Assembly: GCA_036426205.1 (NCBI GenBank)
Contig: WSYH01001182.1
Span: 1 to 64,000, forward strand
Direction of reading: 5' to 3'
Length of the DNA stretch: 64,000 nt
DNA from: Ascaphus truei
Taxonomy: Eukaryota; Chordata; Amphibia; Anura; Ascaphidae
Part shown: in pieces, positions 20,510-32,560 of the stretch
How the letters are laid out: each line of letters opens with the position of its first letter
How positions within the stretch are numbered: the first letter of the stretch is position 1
Program-made: the position numbers and the translations under genes
Notes under the pieces: model-generated
Seen by the model: only the letters and a program-made list of their open reading frames with translations
What the model was told of the DNA's origin: nothing
Databases searched by the model: none

Positions 20510-21120
20510 TGTTCCTTTAATCTAGCAGTGTGGTAGTTAATTACTAAACACCACCTGCCTGATTAGATTGTTTACATAAAGCCTGCCTTTGAGATAGGAT
20601 GTGACTCTCTTTAGCTCTGACTGAGAGCTGACCTTTGGAGAGACAGAGCAGAGGTTCTTGAGTCCCAGGAGAGACTGACCAAAAGAAACCCAGATCTCTG
20701 GAGCTGACCAGTCTTGAGCTCTGCCAGCCACACAGCAGAGCTGATAGCAAGACACCAAATAAGACTTCTAAACCTGGATGCTGATATTTTTCTGTGCACG
20801 CACGGGTGCGGTTCTAGGAGAACAGAGAAGCTTACTCTACAGCAACTAAACAGATAAGACTTTCATTATTAAGAGACTGCTTATATCTGCTTATTTTCAT
20901 GTTATGTGTTTGGGCTGGGAAATGCTTAACTAATGGAGATGTGAACTAATTGCAAGGATTTCACTAGAAATACTCCCAAGTGAATGGAAGCTTTGTTCCC
21001 CCTGTTTGGATAATTTCCTGATGAAAAGTAAAAGGCACAATAAAGCCTATTATAATTTCACATTATAAACGTCTCCAAATTGTGTACCTCTGTGAACGTC
21101 CGTCTACACCCTGCCACACA
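20478..21120 (+). mobile_element. 3' LTR of the gag-like element
   Basis: It begins TGTGTAACAGGGG right after a polypurine tract (caggggagg) and ends CCTGCCACACA, so it has TG...CA termini. AATAAA lies at 21039-21044, about 75 bp from the end. No matching 5' LTR was found in the window, so the element is 5'-truncated or its 5' part is diverged. Confidence 0.7.
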
Positions 21121-21491
21121 TCTCTGAGGGTAAGGAGAGGGAGGGGGGGGAACGGGAGTGTGGGGAGCCCGGAGGGTACCTGGCTACAAAGTATTAAATA
21201 CAGCAGTATCAAAGTGTCCTCATGGTAATGGTTTTTGACTTCCATCGACATCTTCTGCTGGCTGTCGATTTGACGTTTTCATGTCTGTAAAAAAAATGGA
21301 ATACATTTTATATAAAATATGGATAAACAATAATGAACTGCGTTAAGTACAGTAAGCATGTGAGAAAGCATGAATGTGTGCGCATGTTAGAATGCACACT
21401 GATGTGTGCATGCGTAAATGCATTTACGGACTATGACATGCATATGGCATGCGTGTCATTGGGAATGACATTTACAATATATTTCCCTTCA
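21121..21491. other. Spacer between LTR and forkhead relic
   Basis: A GA/G-rich run at 21127-21150, then AT-rich sequence. It may hold the 3' UTR of the minus-strand forkhead gene. Nothing else recognised. Confidence 0.3.
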
Positions 21492-22290
21492 TCATAAACC
21501 TTGCCAACTGGGTGACAGTGACCCACTGTTGATGCCATGGGTGTACTGTGAGTAGATGCTCGAGTCGATCATGTAGTTGGGAAGCAGATTCCTCTCATTG
21601 GCGGACAGGTAGCCAGATGGAGACATATAATCATGTTGAGGCAGTTTCTCAGGTTGGAGTTGATAATCGGGTGGTGGCACATTGAAGGGACTGGCTCGGG
21701 AAGTTTGATTATTCAACGTTTTGGTCCCGATTGATATCGTTCTCCTTCGGAAGTTGCCATGATCGAACATACCTTCCCAGTATGGGTGCAGCGACCAGCA
21801 ACCTCCTTTCTTGCCAAGACGCGGAGGTGCTCTAATAAAGCAATCATTCCAACTTAAGTTGTGTCTTATAGAATATTTCTACCCTTTCTGGTTTGGTGAA
21901 TTTTTGAAGTATTCGTATTTGTCAATTATATACTCATAGATCTCAGATAAAGTTGCCTTCTTATCTGTCCCAACTTCAATTGTGGAATATATCATATATG
22001 CAAAGCTACAAGCTGGTCTTTTGCTGCACAGAGCTGCCATCATGCGCCATACAGCATCACCCTCAGACATTAAGTTAATGTTAAATCCATACTGGTTTTT
22101 AATAAAATGTGCCACACTGACATTAGATACAGTATTGACATTACAAGGTAATTTAACAAAGAAACATACGTACATTTTATCTGGGCTTTAAGACGCCTGC
22201 TTTCAAATATTGAGCTGAACTGTTCCGAAGCATTCAGAGTCCCCGTCGGCAAAGACATTCCGTTTACCATCGGCTGAACACACACTGAAC
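21492..22290 (-). pseudogene. Divergent forkhead-box (FOX) gene, broken
   Basis: Minus strand. A possible first exon near 22280-22180 reads MVNGMSLPTGTLNASEQFSS. The forkhead domain follows: KRPACSFAYMIYSTIE, KKATLSEIYEYIIDKYEYFK (helices 1-2), then KYSIRHNLSWNDCFIR (recognition helix H3) and a wing GKKGGCWSLHPYWEGMFDHG, ending in a basic FRRR. A TAG at 21881-21879 replaces the Trp codon expected before KYSIRHNL, so the domain is cut. An open C-terminal region (YMSPSGYLSANERNLLPNYM) runs to the stop at 21492. FOX proteins are winged-helix transcription factors; this one fits no named class I can recognise. The single stop could be a real mutation or a sequence error. A related sequence lies at 61445-62442. 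Confidence 0.75.
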
Positions 22291-22559
22291 TGCAACCACA
22301 GAAATAATAATGCTGTCTGACCACTAAATAAATTCAGACGGAGCAGGTTCGGCACGCCGCGGAGCCTCAACACTTGCTTCCCAGAGGGCTAACGGACTGC
22401 TAATGGATCATCCATGTAGGCTGATAGGAACGAGATGCATCTGTACCTTCACTGTACCTTCACTCACACACCTAAATCTGCTCTAATCTAGTTTTTCACT
22501 GTGACTGAGGACAAAGTCTCCATTTCCTCATTATCTCACATCATCTACAACCTGCCCCC

Positions 22560-22995
22560 TTGATTGTATTCCCTTACATCTCCTCCGTACACTCCTAGTA
22601 CACTAAGCCCCACCCTCTCACCTTTTTAACCTCTCTAACCTCTGGAATATCACATCATCCTTCAAACATGCACACATCATGCCCATTCTAATGAATCCCT
22701 CTCTTGACCCAGCCTCTTTGTATAAATATTGCCCTATCTCTTTTCTCCCCTTTGCCTCCAAGCTACTTGAGCCACTTGTACACAACTGCCTGATGCACTT
22801 TCTCACCTCCAATTCCCTGCTTGATTCCTTGCTATCTGGTTTCAATCCTGTACACTTCACTTAGACAGCACATACAAAAGTCGCCAATGAAGTACTTACA
22901 GATAAATCTAAGGTTCACTTCTCCCTACTAATTTTCCTTGATCTCTCTCCTGTCTTCTACACTGATGATCACCCCTTCACCTGAACATTCTCTAC
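22560..22995 (+). mobile_element. Decayed L2-clade LINE fragment (RT region)
   Basis: Translations in shifting frames resemble the RT of the L2 at 10370-10680: FLPFASKLLEPLVHN, HFLTSNSLLDSLLSGF, then LLIFLDLSPVFYTDDH in place of [13 protein letters not shown]. Heavily mutated. Confidence 0.65.
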
Positions 22996-23084
22996 CCCAT
23001 TGGCCTCTGTAACCCAGCCTTCTCCTTGCTCATGTCCTACCTTTCTAACTGCTCCTTCAGCTTTCTTTCGCTGCCATTATATGT

Positions 23085-23965
23085 CCTTTTCTCGCTCCAA
23101 GAGCTAGCCAACCCAAAGAAGATGCAGATTGAAGAAGATTGTACACTTGGAAGAAAAGCGCAGAAAGTTGTATTATTGTATTTTTCATAAAGAAAACAGG
23201 GGCTAACTTTTAAAACAGATACCCAAAACCATAAATCTATAGACCGTGGGCTCTGGACTTCCAGACCAAATAACAAGGCAGGACTGGGAAGATATCTGGG
23301 ACAATGCAGGTAAAACCTCTATATGTACGGTAACAAAAGAGAATATATATAACATTTTGTTACGTTGGTACTTCACCCCCAAAAGATTAAAACAGATGGA
23401 CCTCGGATACATGCTGGAGGGGTTGTGAACAATTAGGGATTTAGCACATATATGGTGGTATTGTCCAGTAATGTAGGTGTATTGGAGGACAGTTTTGAAA
23501 CTAATAAAAGATGTGACTGATATAAAAATTCCGTTAGGCCCAACTCTGATTATTGTATCTAAACCTATGGAAGATGTGAATCATCATACACAAAGATTGA
23601 TTCTACATATTTTAACAGCAGTTAGATGCGCTGTTGCTGCGGCGTAGAAAAGACACTACCGCCCTCCAGAAGAGATTTTATTAGAAGGGTCAATGATGTT
23701 CAATTAATGGGGAAACTTACCTCATTTCTGAACAACACCACTAGGAAGTATTATAGGGTCTGGGAGCACTGGGATGCTGGATAGGGGTGCGCTAAACAAA
23801 AAATATGGTGTATACCAAATGTTGTGTGATATGCATTGTGACTGTGGTTGTTTGTAAGAAATTTGATACAAAATGGTTCTGTCCCCCCCCCCCTCTTTTT
23901 ATTTTTGTCTCCTTCCCCTCCCCATTTATGTGTGAAAAACTAATAAATATATGTTTCAAAAAGCC
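23085..23965 (+). mobile_element. Tx1/L1-like LINE, ORF2 C-terminus and 3' tail, decayed
   Basis: Frames around 23280-23500 give WEDIWDNAGKTSICTVTKEN, ILLRWYFTPKRLKQMD and an HIWWYCP motif, the C-terminal layout of amphibian L1/Tx1 ORF2 proteins (RWY.TP...CWRC...H.WW.CP). The 3' tail ends near aataaatatatgtttcaaaa at about 23960. Multiple stops and frameshifts. Confidence 0.6.
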
Positions 23966-25168
23966 GTTATACCGCGATACTGCCCTGTTATCGAAGTTTA
24001 GTGAATAGTAAAACAGGCAATATCGAGCTATAAGGGCATCTATAGTACTATAAACCACTTATCATTGTTTAGGGAATAAGCCCCAGAGGCTGTTAAGAAG
24101 TTTTTTCTTGAAGGCCTGCTCAGTTGCTCCGCCTGCTTCTGGGCACCAAAAATGGCTGTCACATCCTATCACCTGTCACCTCTGTGGACACTTGGTACAG
24201 TACACCAGTCTGTCACTTTACGGTAAGAAAAACCCAGTGACGTTGAAAGCTTGTACAGTGTACAATATTCTAATAAAAGGTATCATCCAATTTATATTTT
24301 TTCTCGTTTATTTTTCACCCATTCTATTTCTCACACACAAAAGTATGAGTAATCGTCATCTGTGTAATCTGTCAATGTCAGACAGACTTTCAAAGCCCAG
24401 TCATTACAAACGATATAATAATGACTTACATGTTTGTTTTAGTTTAAATAGATGTGTTTAACCTTCATGGAAACATGTCTTTCTTGGCCTGTCATGAGGA
24501 CTGCAATCACAAGTTGTCTGTGTTGAAGATATTTTCAAGGCAGCAGCTATGTGGCTTAAGCAAGGTCTGTGCCCCTTGGAAAGAGGCAACACAACTTTCT
24601 GCAGAGGGGGAAACTTAGTCAGTGTGGGTAGTTGTGTAACGTGATGGAAGTGGAATGACGGGCATGGCGAGGTATAAAGTTATAAGGAAATGTGTGGTCC
24701 TACTGACCCCTACCAGCGGAGTCTTGTGTCTAAACCAAGAAGAAGCTGAGCAATAGCCACTGAAAGGAGCATGGCAGAGCTGCATGGGGGGTGAAGAGTC
24801 AGGTTGGTTGGTAGTTCAGTTGTACAGAGGTGGGGCGTGGCAGAGAAATCCCAACTGTATTGGCTGAGTAAAAAGGCTGTCAAAAGGGACGTGCCTAGCT
24901 CCTGTACTTTGTTTTTGGACCATAAGAGGCCATAAAACACTTAAGAGGGGAATGTGATGGTCACAGCTTCTACCAGAATATTTAAAGCAAAGCATGTTTT
25001 TGGGTCCCTTGACATTTTGTTGTTTCATGGTGGGAGCAATGATTTTAGCAGTCTTGTCTTGGGAGCTTAGGAGGATGATGCAGAGGGATTTTGCTGCAGT
25101 TGTTGATCAGCTTGGAGAACCTTTTTCTTTTTTGGTCTGAGATTGTACATAAGGTGTAGTGGAGAGGT
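23966..25168. other. No gene seen; possible TIR-element remnant at left
   Basis: The stretch 23965-24085 (gttataccgcgatac ... ggaataagcccca) looks like part of a short DNA element, but both ends could not be matched. The rest shows no coding signal. Confidence 0.3.
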
Positions 25169-25173
25169 GCTAG

Positions 25174-25724
25174 TGTGACAGGGTGAAGTAAGGGACTGCT
25201 AGTTATGCATGGGAAACATACATCTGAGTCCATCATCCAGCACTCTGAAGGTTAACCCAGGAAGAATAGCTGGGCAATCAGGAGGTGAGCAGACACACCT
25301 GGCAATCAGGAAGTGAGCAGACACACCTGACAACCAACATAAGATATAAGGAAGCCATTGCTTGTAAGCAGGTGGCTGTCTCATTCTACAGAGCTATCCT
25401 AGACAAGCTGCTATGCAGATGGATTCATAACGCTCTCTGTAAACCACAGTAAGAACTGTTAATATTGTTTCCTGACTGTTGTGGTGTATGTTAAAGGGTT
25501 GGTAAATGGACATAGCCAGCCAGCCTGACAGATAGGGCTTGGATTGTTAGTAAGTTCTCCCAATGTGGAGTAGATGTTATTTTGCTTTTGTGTTGCCTTG
25601 AAGGGACAGTGTGCCCACATGTTTACTTATGCTGTGGAGAGATAAAACCACTCAATATTTGCTTTAACCTGAAACTACACATGTGGACTATTGTCTGACC
25701 TCGGCCACAGGCCGTCCTGCCACA
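25174..25724 (+). mobile_element. Solo LTR (551 bp) with 5-bp target duplication
   Basis: The LTR starts TGTGACAGGGTGAAG and ends GTCCTGCCACA. The 5-bp sequence GCTAG lies immediately on both sides (25169-25173 and 25725-25729). No internal retroviral sequence, so it is a solo LTR left by LTR-LTR recombination. Its start and end resemble the LTR at 20478-21120, suggesting related families. Confidence 0.85.
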
Positions 25725-25729
25725 GCTAG

Positions 25730-26589
25730 GAAGTCAATACTGAAAGATTGAGAAGGAAGATGACTAAGGGTATGGCTGAATTTGTCACAGAGTTAGGGGC
25801 TCTGCCAGTTCAACATATTGATTTTGAGGATGACCCTTTGGGTCTATTCAGGGATGATAGGTTCCATCTCTCTAAAATTCGGAATAACAGTGTAGGAGAT
25901 ATGTGCAGAGATTTGTTAGAATAGGAGACATTTTTAAGAGTAAAACAAATAGGCTTTTACTTGCCGCACCCTTCATGTGATAGAAAGCATATGATCAGCA
26001 AACAAAGGCTTAAAGGAAAACAAAACAAATCTACTGTAGCTCCTATGGGGAGCGCTGACTAAATGACAGCAAACACCCAGTCTATGGGTTGAGGGGCTAA
26101 GCCCCTTACCAACAACAAAAGACAAAACAGTGTGGAGGTCAGTTACCTTTGGGGCCCGGCTTACTCCTCTCTGGATAAGAGGAAGAGGGCGGGAATAGTA
26201 GTTCCATGCTTTAGGGTGATCTCTCTACTACGGTCCAAGTGCAGCAAGTTTCCGGGATCAAAGAGTCTGTGGTAAATTGTGTGGTGGTCCCTCTTTTATG
26301 GCATGTTAGGACTGGTTGGCCTAGGCAGCAGTTGGAATAGGGGTTTAAGCCAGGGGTAACCTCCAGGCTTCACTGTGGTTGATGGTGGAGCAACTTGACT
26401 GGGTAGCTGATCTCTGCCACAAGTTCATTACTGATAAAGCTCATTTTCTTCCAAGTTTTATGAGTGTTTTATCTCGGTTATGTTTGTAAGGGGGAGGGCC
26501 CCCAGAAAGGATGCATGGATAAATCAAGCGATACCTGAACCCTTTGTTGAGGGACAACACCTTGACCCCACAGACAGCAACCCTGCGAG
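25730..26589. other. Unassigned sequence right of the solo LTR
   Basis: No open frame of useful length; mixed composition. It may include other LTR-element sequence, but nothing was identified. Confidence 0.3.
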
Positions 26590-26896
26590 TCATTTTCACT
26601 TACAGTTCCCCTTCAGTCACCCCAATCTCACCCTGTCTCTTTAACTCTGCCCCCTCTCTCTCTCACTCTGCCTCTCTATCGATCACCCACCCTCTCTATA
26701 TCCTACTCACCCACCCCTCTATCACTCACCAACCCTTCCCTCTCACTCACCCCATTCTCACTCTCACTCACCCCTCTCACTCACCTAACCCTCTCTCACT
26801 TACTCAACCCTCTATCACACTTTCCTACTCCTCTCCCCTCTCTCTCACTTGTGCACCCACCTCTCTTACTCATCCCTCTATCTCAGTTACTCTCTG
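26590..26896. repeat. CT-rich low-complexity tract (ctcactcaccc)n
   Basis: About 300 bp of imperfect ctcactcacccctct repeats. Open frames here (Ser/Pro/Leu/Thr-rich) are products of the repeat. Confidence 0.85.
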
Positions 26897-27640
26897 TCAC
26901 GGTAGCTTATGACAAGATATAATGAACACCAAATATCTGGGTTGAACTGAACGAGGCTTAGATATAATAAAATATATTTATTCCTTAAAAAGGTGAACAC
27001 AGCAATATAGTACAATTAACAGGCAAGAAGGTAACACTTACTTAGGGTTGGGGAATGGAGAAGTATCAGCTAGCAATTCTCCAGCAATCCGGTGACATTC
27101 CAGGTGGAATCAGAAGCACAACTAAAAACTGTAGGGTTGACACAGTTTATATACCTGTGTAACCCTATTCTTAACATTGAATACAGACTATTGGTGAACA
27201 ATTATCTGTATCCAATCCCTAACGTGGAGACACAGATTAACCCATGCCCCCCAGCTAATTAGCCCATGTGTACTGGGACTCTACGGGTAGCCCATAATTA
27301 AATCAGGGGCGACGACCAATCTACCAAATAAAGTATCTGCATTGTTTGTAGGTGTAGACATAACACTTACAAACCACTCCAGTTTGAAGATTCTCCGCCC
27401 TCAGGTAACAATTAGAGTGGCAGAGTCTTGTTGATTAGTACTCAGTCTGTTGATTAGTACTTAGTGTAAACAATCCGGGCAGTTAACTTTTGATCACAGT
27501 GCTTAGGCTCAATCAGCCGGCTGCCCTTCATGACCTATTAGCATAGCAGATGGTCTGCATTTTCAGAACAGATCCAAAATACCATACATATATACTTTAA
27601 TATCTACACATATTAATAAGTTCCATTCTGGTGGGCTCAG
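26897..27640 (-). mobile_element. Possible LTR or LTR-like repeat
   Basis: The left end TGTCACGGTAGC follows the CT tract abruptly. The segment is non-coding and holds tttattcctt near its left part, which would be a poly(A) signal on the minus strand. The other end and target duplication were not resolved. Confidence 0.3.
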
Positions 27641-29582
27641 TGGGTCGAAATTTGCCAGTTCTTAATGCCTACAGTGACTCCACACATTGGCCAAATATCA
27701 ACTCTCTGCGACCTCCAGAACTGGAAATACAGAAATGCACTTTAAAACATTAAAATACAGGATTATAATGAAACATGGGAACAGGGGAACATACATTTTT
27801 CATGACATTACAAGGTGTATACCACATTCCTGGACCGCAGTCCAGTTAACCCCTTGCCTCCCTGGTGAGGTCAGGGGGTGGCCATATGGGGTGCAACCCC
27901 TTTAATACCGGGACAACCCCCCTCTCCCTCTACACTCTCCCCATCTATAAGAATTTTACCTTGGGGAGTAGGCCTCAGCTCATGAATTATTCTGTGGCAA
28001 AGGGGAGCTGGGGCTCCACCTCCAGATACAGAAATTGGGCCCGACTATCTTCCAGCATGGACTGGGGAGAGGGCCCAAAACTGAGTAGAGCTGAGGCCAC
28101 ACAGAGCATGGAGGCCCTGGTCCTGGCAATTTACTACAGGGTAAGGGTTGAGGGTGAGTGGACAGCAGGTTGGTCTTCATCTTTATTTGGGTGGCTTGCT
28201 GGATCCCACTGTCACAGGAAGGTTTTACATCTTGACACTCCTTATTTTGTACAGTAATATAATGAATTGCATGGAATTCTCCCACATGAAATAAAAATTA
28301 CTTTTTTAATTAAAATGTCTGTAATAGTTTTTGTGAGAAATAAATCAAGTAATATAATAAACACAACTAATGTGGCTCATATAGTGGAGGTTAAACATAA
28401 CATTGGAAACTGACATCACATTACATTTCAAGGTATTTTGACATTAAAATAATTGTCATAACTATCTCTGGATCATTTTTAAAAAAAAGTCTATGCTGAT
28501 TTTGAAAACTTTTTTGCATGTGCGTAATGTATCAGAAAAACAGCTTCTGCTACATTTAAAACACTGCTGAATTGAAAGATGTATATAATATAATACAATA
28601 TCAGGTTACTTTCACTGTACAGCAAAGTTAATGCAAGAGTTTGGATTTTGCTTTTTTAAAGTTGCAACCATAAACAGAAGTCCTAACCATTAAAAATGTG
28701 GGAAAACAAGGCATGACAATACTATTTATTGTTGTAATGAAATTACACACACGTAACAGACTTCATCATATGTTCTTCCTTTCCATGTAGGATCTTAGAA
28801 AATCATACGTATGTCTCACAATAAGTATAATTGAGTGAATGATTTCACTGGTTCCTTGTATAAATTATTTTCCATCTGCTTAGTGTATGAAAACTTTTCA
28901 GGAAATGAGAATTTTGCAGTTTTACATTTACATGTTGAGTGAAGTTAAAACCTGATAAAACTAAAAGCACTAAGATGGTCATTTCCCAAATCTTCCGGCT
29001 GCAAATCTGGAGCAATATATGTTTATTAAAAAATGTTTTAAGGCAATGATAGGGTATATGAGGTAGAGATGAAAATGTGAAGAAACAGTCACATAAAGAC
29101 TATTTCATGTAAGTAAACAAGAATTTTTGAGGGAATAATGTCATGTTCTATCTCAAGCTCTAAGACAATTAACATTTAATATTAACTACCAAGCAACAAT
29201 GTAATCCTTGATTTCAATTGCTTTGTATCACACATTGGAGTTTCTTCTTTTCATTGTGAGTGATATTTTTTCAATGTCCATGCAGTTCTATGTTCACAGC
29301 ATAGTGGAATATTTAAAGGATTAATTGCACAGTAGTTGTCACAGGTTATATGATTTACTGTGCACACAAAAAAAAAGATTTCAAAGTATTACACTGTGGT
29401 ATAAATGCTTTCAATTCCAAGAAAACTATTTGGATTGAACTGCAAGATTTGCCATGTAAATTTAGCTGCAAATGTAATGATTAATATAAATTATATTAAT
29501 GCAATAAATATTGGACATTTTCCCCATAATTATTAAGAATTATCTATACAGAAATATCACTACAAAAAATTCAGCATCAAAT
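27641..29582. other. AT-rich, apparently single-copy sequence without genes
   Basis: No coding signal and no obvious repeat, except a GC-richer patch at 27840-28200. The AT-rich block 28260-29580 is the longest stretch of the window without a recognisable mobile element. Confidence 0.4.
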
Positions 29583-29880
29583 TCAGGGGGCTATGCACTA
29601 AGCAGTGATAAGTCGTTTTAAGAGCGCAAAGTGCTCTTAGAACGTGAAGTTCCGCCAAGCGCTATTCACTAAGCCACACAAACAGGCACTTTGCGCTCTA
29701 AAACTGACTTTTTCCAAGAAATTTTCCAACTTTGCTCGTACGATCAGCTGTTTGCACTGAATCCTGTCCTTCTGCGGGATTCACTAAGCCACGCAAACTT
29801 ATTGTACGCGAATGTTGCGCTTAATAAAGCTCACCAGCTAAAGGCAGGTGATAAAAAGCTGCACTTTGAAAAATGTCTTT
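29583..29880. repeat. Inverted-repeat DNA element remnant
   Basis: agagcgcaaagtg (about 29620) and its exact complement cactttgcgctct (about 29687) form a stem, and the phrase attcactaagccac is repeated at 29663 and 29779. This pattern is typical of non-autonomous DNA elements. A right terminus was not found. Confidence 0.5.
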
Positions 29881-29899
29881 GTTTACATTTTTGCAGGCG

Positions 29900-31280
29900 C
29901 AACACCCATACAACAGGCCGGCGGGTGTCCCCGGCTGACCCCGCGGGGGTACCCGAGGGAGGCCGGAGGTCCCGCGGGTGTCCCTGGCTGACCCCGCGGG
30001 GGTCTGGGGGTCCCGCGGGTGTCCACGGCTGACCAAGCGGGGGTCCCCACGGGAGTGCGGGGGTCCCTGTGGGCCTGCGGTATCAATGTTGTGGCTCCAT
30101 AAAAATAAACAATATTTCTAACTAAATACACCCCCCTCCCCCCGCCCCCGCCCCCTAATACATACAATACAGTAATGGGCAAAATTACTATTATCCACAT
30201 ATGGATAATAATGCATTTGCCCATTTAAAATACCTATAAATCACAATAAATACAATAAATACATATTACACTTACCTTTTCCAGGCACTCACAATGAAGG
30301 CCGTCTTCATCCTCATCTTCATCCTGCCCATGTCCACCTCCTAAGCTGCAAAACATACAAAACAATCAAAATGGCCAATGTAATGTTCCCTAACCCCTTA
30401 ATCACCTTAGCGGTCATTAACCGCTATAGTTATTAAGGGATTAACCCATCCTCACCCACCACTCGGGAGGCCTATACACCCTCCCCCACTACCCACCCCG
30501 TGAGGCCTAACCACCCACTACCCATAAGGAGGCCTACCCAGCCTGGCTTGGGGACATTACCCACTTCCCCCACCCCCGTTAAACACAATAAACAGCACTA
30601 TATTTAATAAACACTACATAACCCAACTCCTGTGCCCCCCCATAAATACCTGATTTATTCTTTTACATACAGGGTTAATACCCAAGGCCCACGGGAGTCC
30701 CTGGTGGCCCTGACGGGTGTCCGTAGACCTCACAGTAGCCCAGCACAAGGTTTCAAACAGGGTCTGGAGGACTACGGGTGGTCCCCGCCAGGTGCCGTGG
30801 TCCACCAGGTGGTCTCCGTGGTTCACCGTGGGCCACAATGGGGTCTCCATGGGTAGGCCAAAGGGTGCCTGGGGGGGCCCGGGTCAGACCCGCAGGTGTC
30901 TGAGGGCCTCGGGTGGTTCCCACGGGGGTCTGGTGGCCCACGGGTGGTCCCTATGGGTCCGCGGTGCCCCCACAGATGGGGCCACCGGTTCTTCCCTGCA
31001 GGTGTCCCCACGTGGACACGCCAGCCTGGTACCCGTGAGCATCCAAGGAGACCTCAGGTGGTCTCCAGAGGTCCCCGTAGACCTGAGGAACCAACCCTGT
31101 ATGTAAAAAAAATAAACCTGTCCTATCCATTTAAATACATAATACACATCCTCCCCGCCCCCCTTCCCCCCCCCCACAAACACACATACAGTACAGTAAT
31201 GTGCAAAATAACTAATATCCAGATATGGATAGTAGATTATTTGCCCATTATGAAACACATAAAACATGCATAAATAAAAA
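29900..31280. repeat. Duplicated GC-rich minisatellite plus conserved flank
   Basis: GC-rich arrays at 29920-30085 and 30680-31090 share units like cgcgggtgtcc and cgggggtc. Each is followed by the same AT-rich flank (30100-30245 and 31105-31275), including poly-C runs, the phrase gcaaaat..cta.tatcca and tatggataat.. . The intervening 30250-30660 has no gene. Open frames in the arrays have repeat-driven Gly/Pro/Arg composition and are not taken as genes. Confidence 0.7.
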
Positions 31281-32029
31281 CATGAAATCTTAATCTGAAA
31301 ATCACCACATTGCATCTTAAAATTAAACCAGCAGCACTTTTAAAAATAAATGATATCTCTTCTCCCAACAAACCAGCAGCTACACAAATGTATATCAAAT
31401 GTCACACAATTGCATTGAGTGTGTACATGATGCAATTAATCTGTGCATCATGTAACACTATGCAAAATCAATTTCAAAATAAAAACAGTTATATTTGCAC
31501 AGTCACCCTTGTGTGGCCAATTTTTTCGTACCAGCAAGAGGTAAGCACCCTCTTACACTATACTAGGCAAGCTACCATCAGCTGCATGCATTAGGAAGGC
31601 AAGTCTGGTACAATTTCATTTGAAAGGTTTCTATTCATTGATACTTGCTAGGCAAGGTAGACATAATTTTCAACTACTTTTATTCCATTTATATCAATCT
31701 ATAATTAGAGGGGTTATGGGGGTGATGGGGAATTCACAATGGGAAATAAGTTAATTATGTGGGGTGTGAGGGATGTGCAGTATGTGCAGGGGGAGTTTGG
31801 GGAAATGTGCAGGGGAGGTTTGAGGGTTAAGTGCAGAGGGGAAATGAAGGATGATGGATAAAGGAGCTTACTAGTGTGGGGGTGGAGCTTCTCATTCCAG
31901 AATGGAGCTGGGAGGAAATGCAGGGAGGGTATTTCCACAAGCCTGCATTGAAAAAAAGGTTTTGCCTTATTTTTGCCTCTGGTTTTGCCAGGTACTAGAA
32001 CTTTGTGTACTTTGCGCCATCCATTTTGT
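31281..32029. other. No gene seen
   Basis: AT-rich to 31680, then a G/GT-rich tract (31700-31930). No coding evidence. Confidence 0.35.
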
Positions 32030-32560
32030 GGTCAGACTAGAGAGAAATTTAACTTTTTGTTCTAAATTCCAAGCATTACATCACCCAGTCAACACCATCC
32101 AAACTGTCAAGCATGATGGTGGAACTATCCTGTTATAGGGATACTTCTCTTCAGCAGCGACTAGGAAGCTTGTCCGGAGAGAGGGGAGAGTGGATGGTGC
32201 AAAGTACAGGCAAATCATTGGGGAAACCCTGTTTTAGTCAGCCAAGACTCTTAAACTGGGTAGGAAATTCACATTTCAGCAGGACAATGACCTGAAGCAC
32301 AAAGCCAAAGTCACACTGGAGTGGTTGATCAAGAAGAGTCCTGACTTGAATCCAATTGAACATTTATGGTGAAACTTAAAGATTGTAGTCCATTGATGAA
32401 CCCCTACAAGCTTATCAGAACTGGATCATTTTGCTGAAGCACAATGGACAAAAATTTCACCATCCTATTGTGCAAAGCTAGTAGAGACCTATGCAAAAAG
32501 ACTCATAGCAGTAATTGCTGCAGAAGGTGCTTCTACCATGTATTGACTTAAGGGGCTTAA
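32030..32560 (+). mobile_element. Tc1-like DNA transposase relic
   Basis: Across frames the sequence gives [44 protein letters not shown] and ending AEGAST, the order and spacing of the C-terminal catalytic part of Tc1/mariner transposases (the QQDNDPKH and SPDLNPIE blocks with the second and third acidic residues). Stops and frameshifts are frequent. The N-terminal helix-turn-helix part was not recognised; non-coding element sequence probably extends to about 32790. Confidence 0.8.

Noticed and set aside
26544..26912. Thr/Ser/Leu/Pro-rich frame resembling a mucin-like protein
   Set aside because: It is a translation of the CT-rich low-complexity tract.
29691..31106. Long Gly/Pro/Arg-rich open frames on both strands
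   Set aside because: They follow the GC-rich tandem arrays in every frame and have no start context, splice sites or domain.
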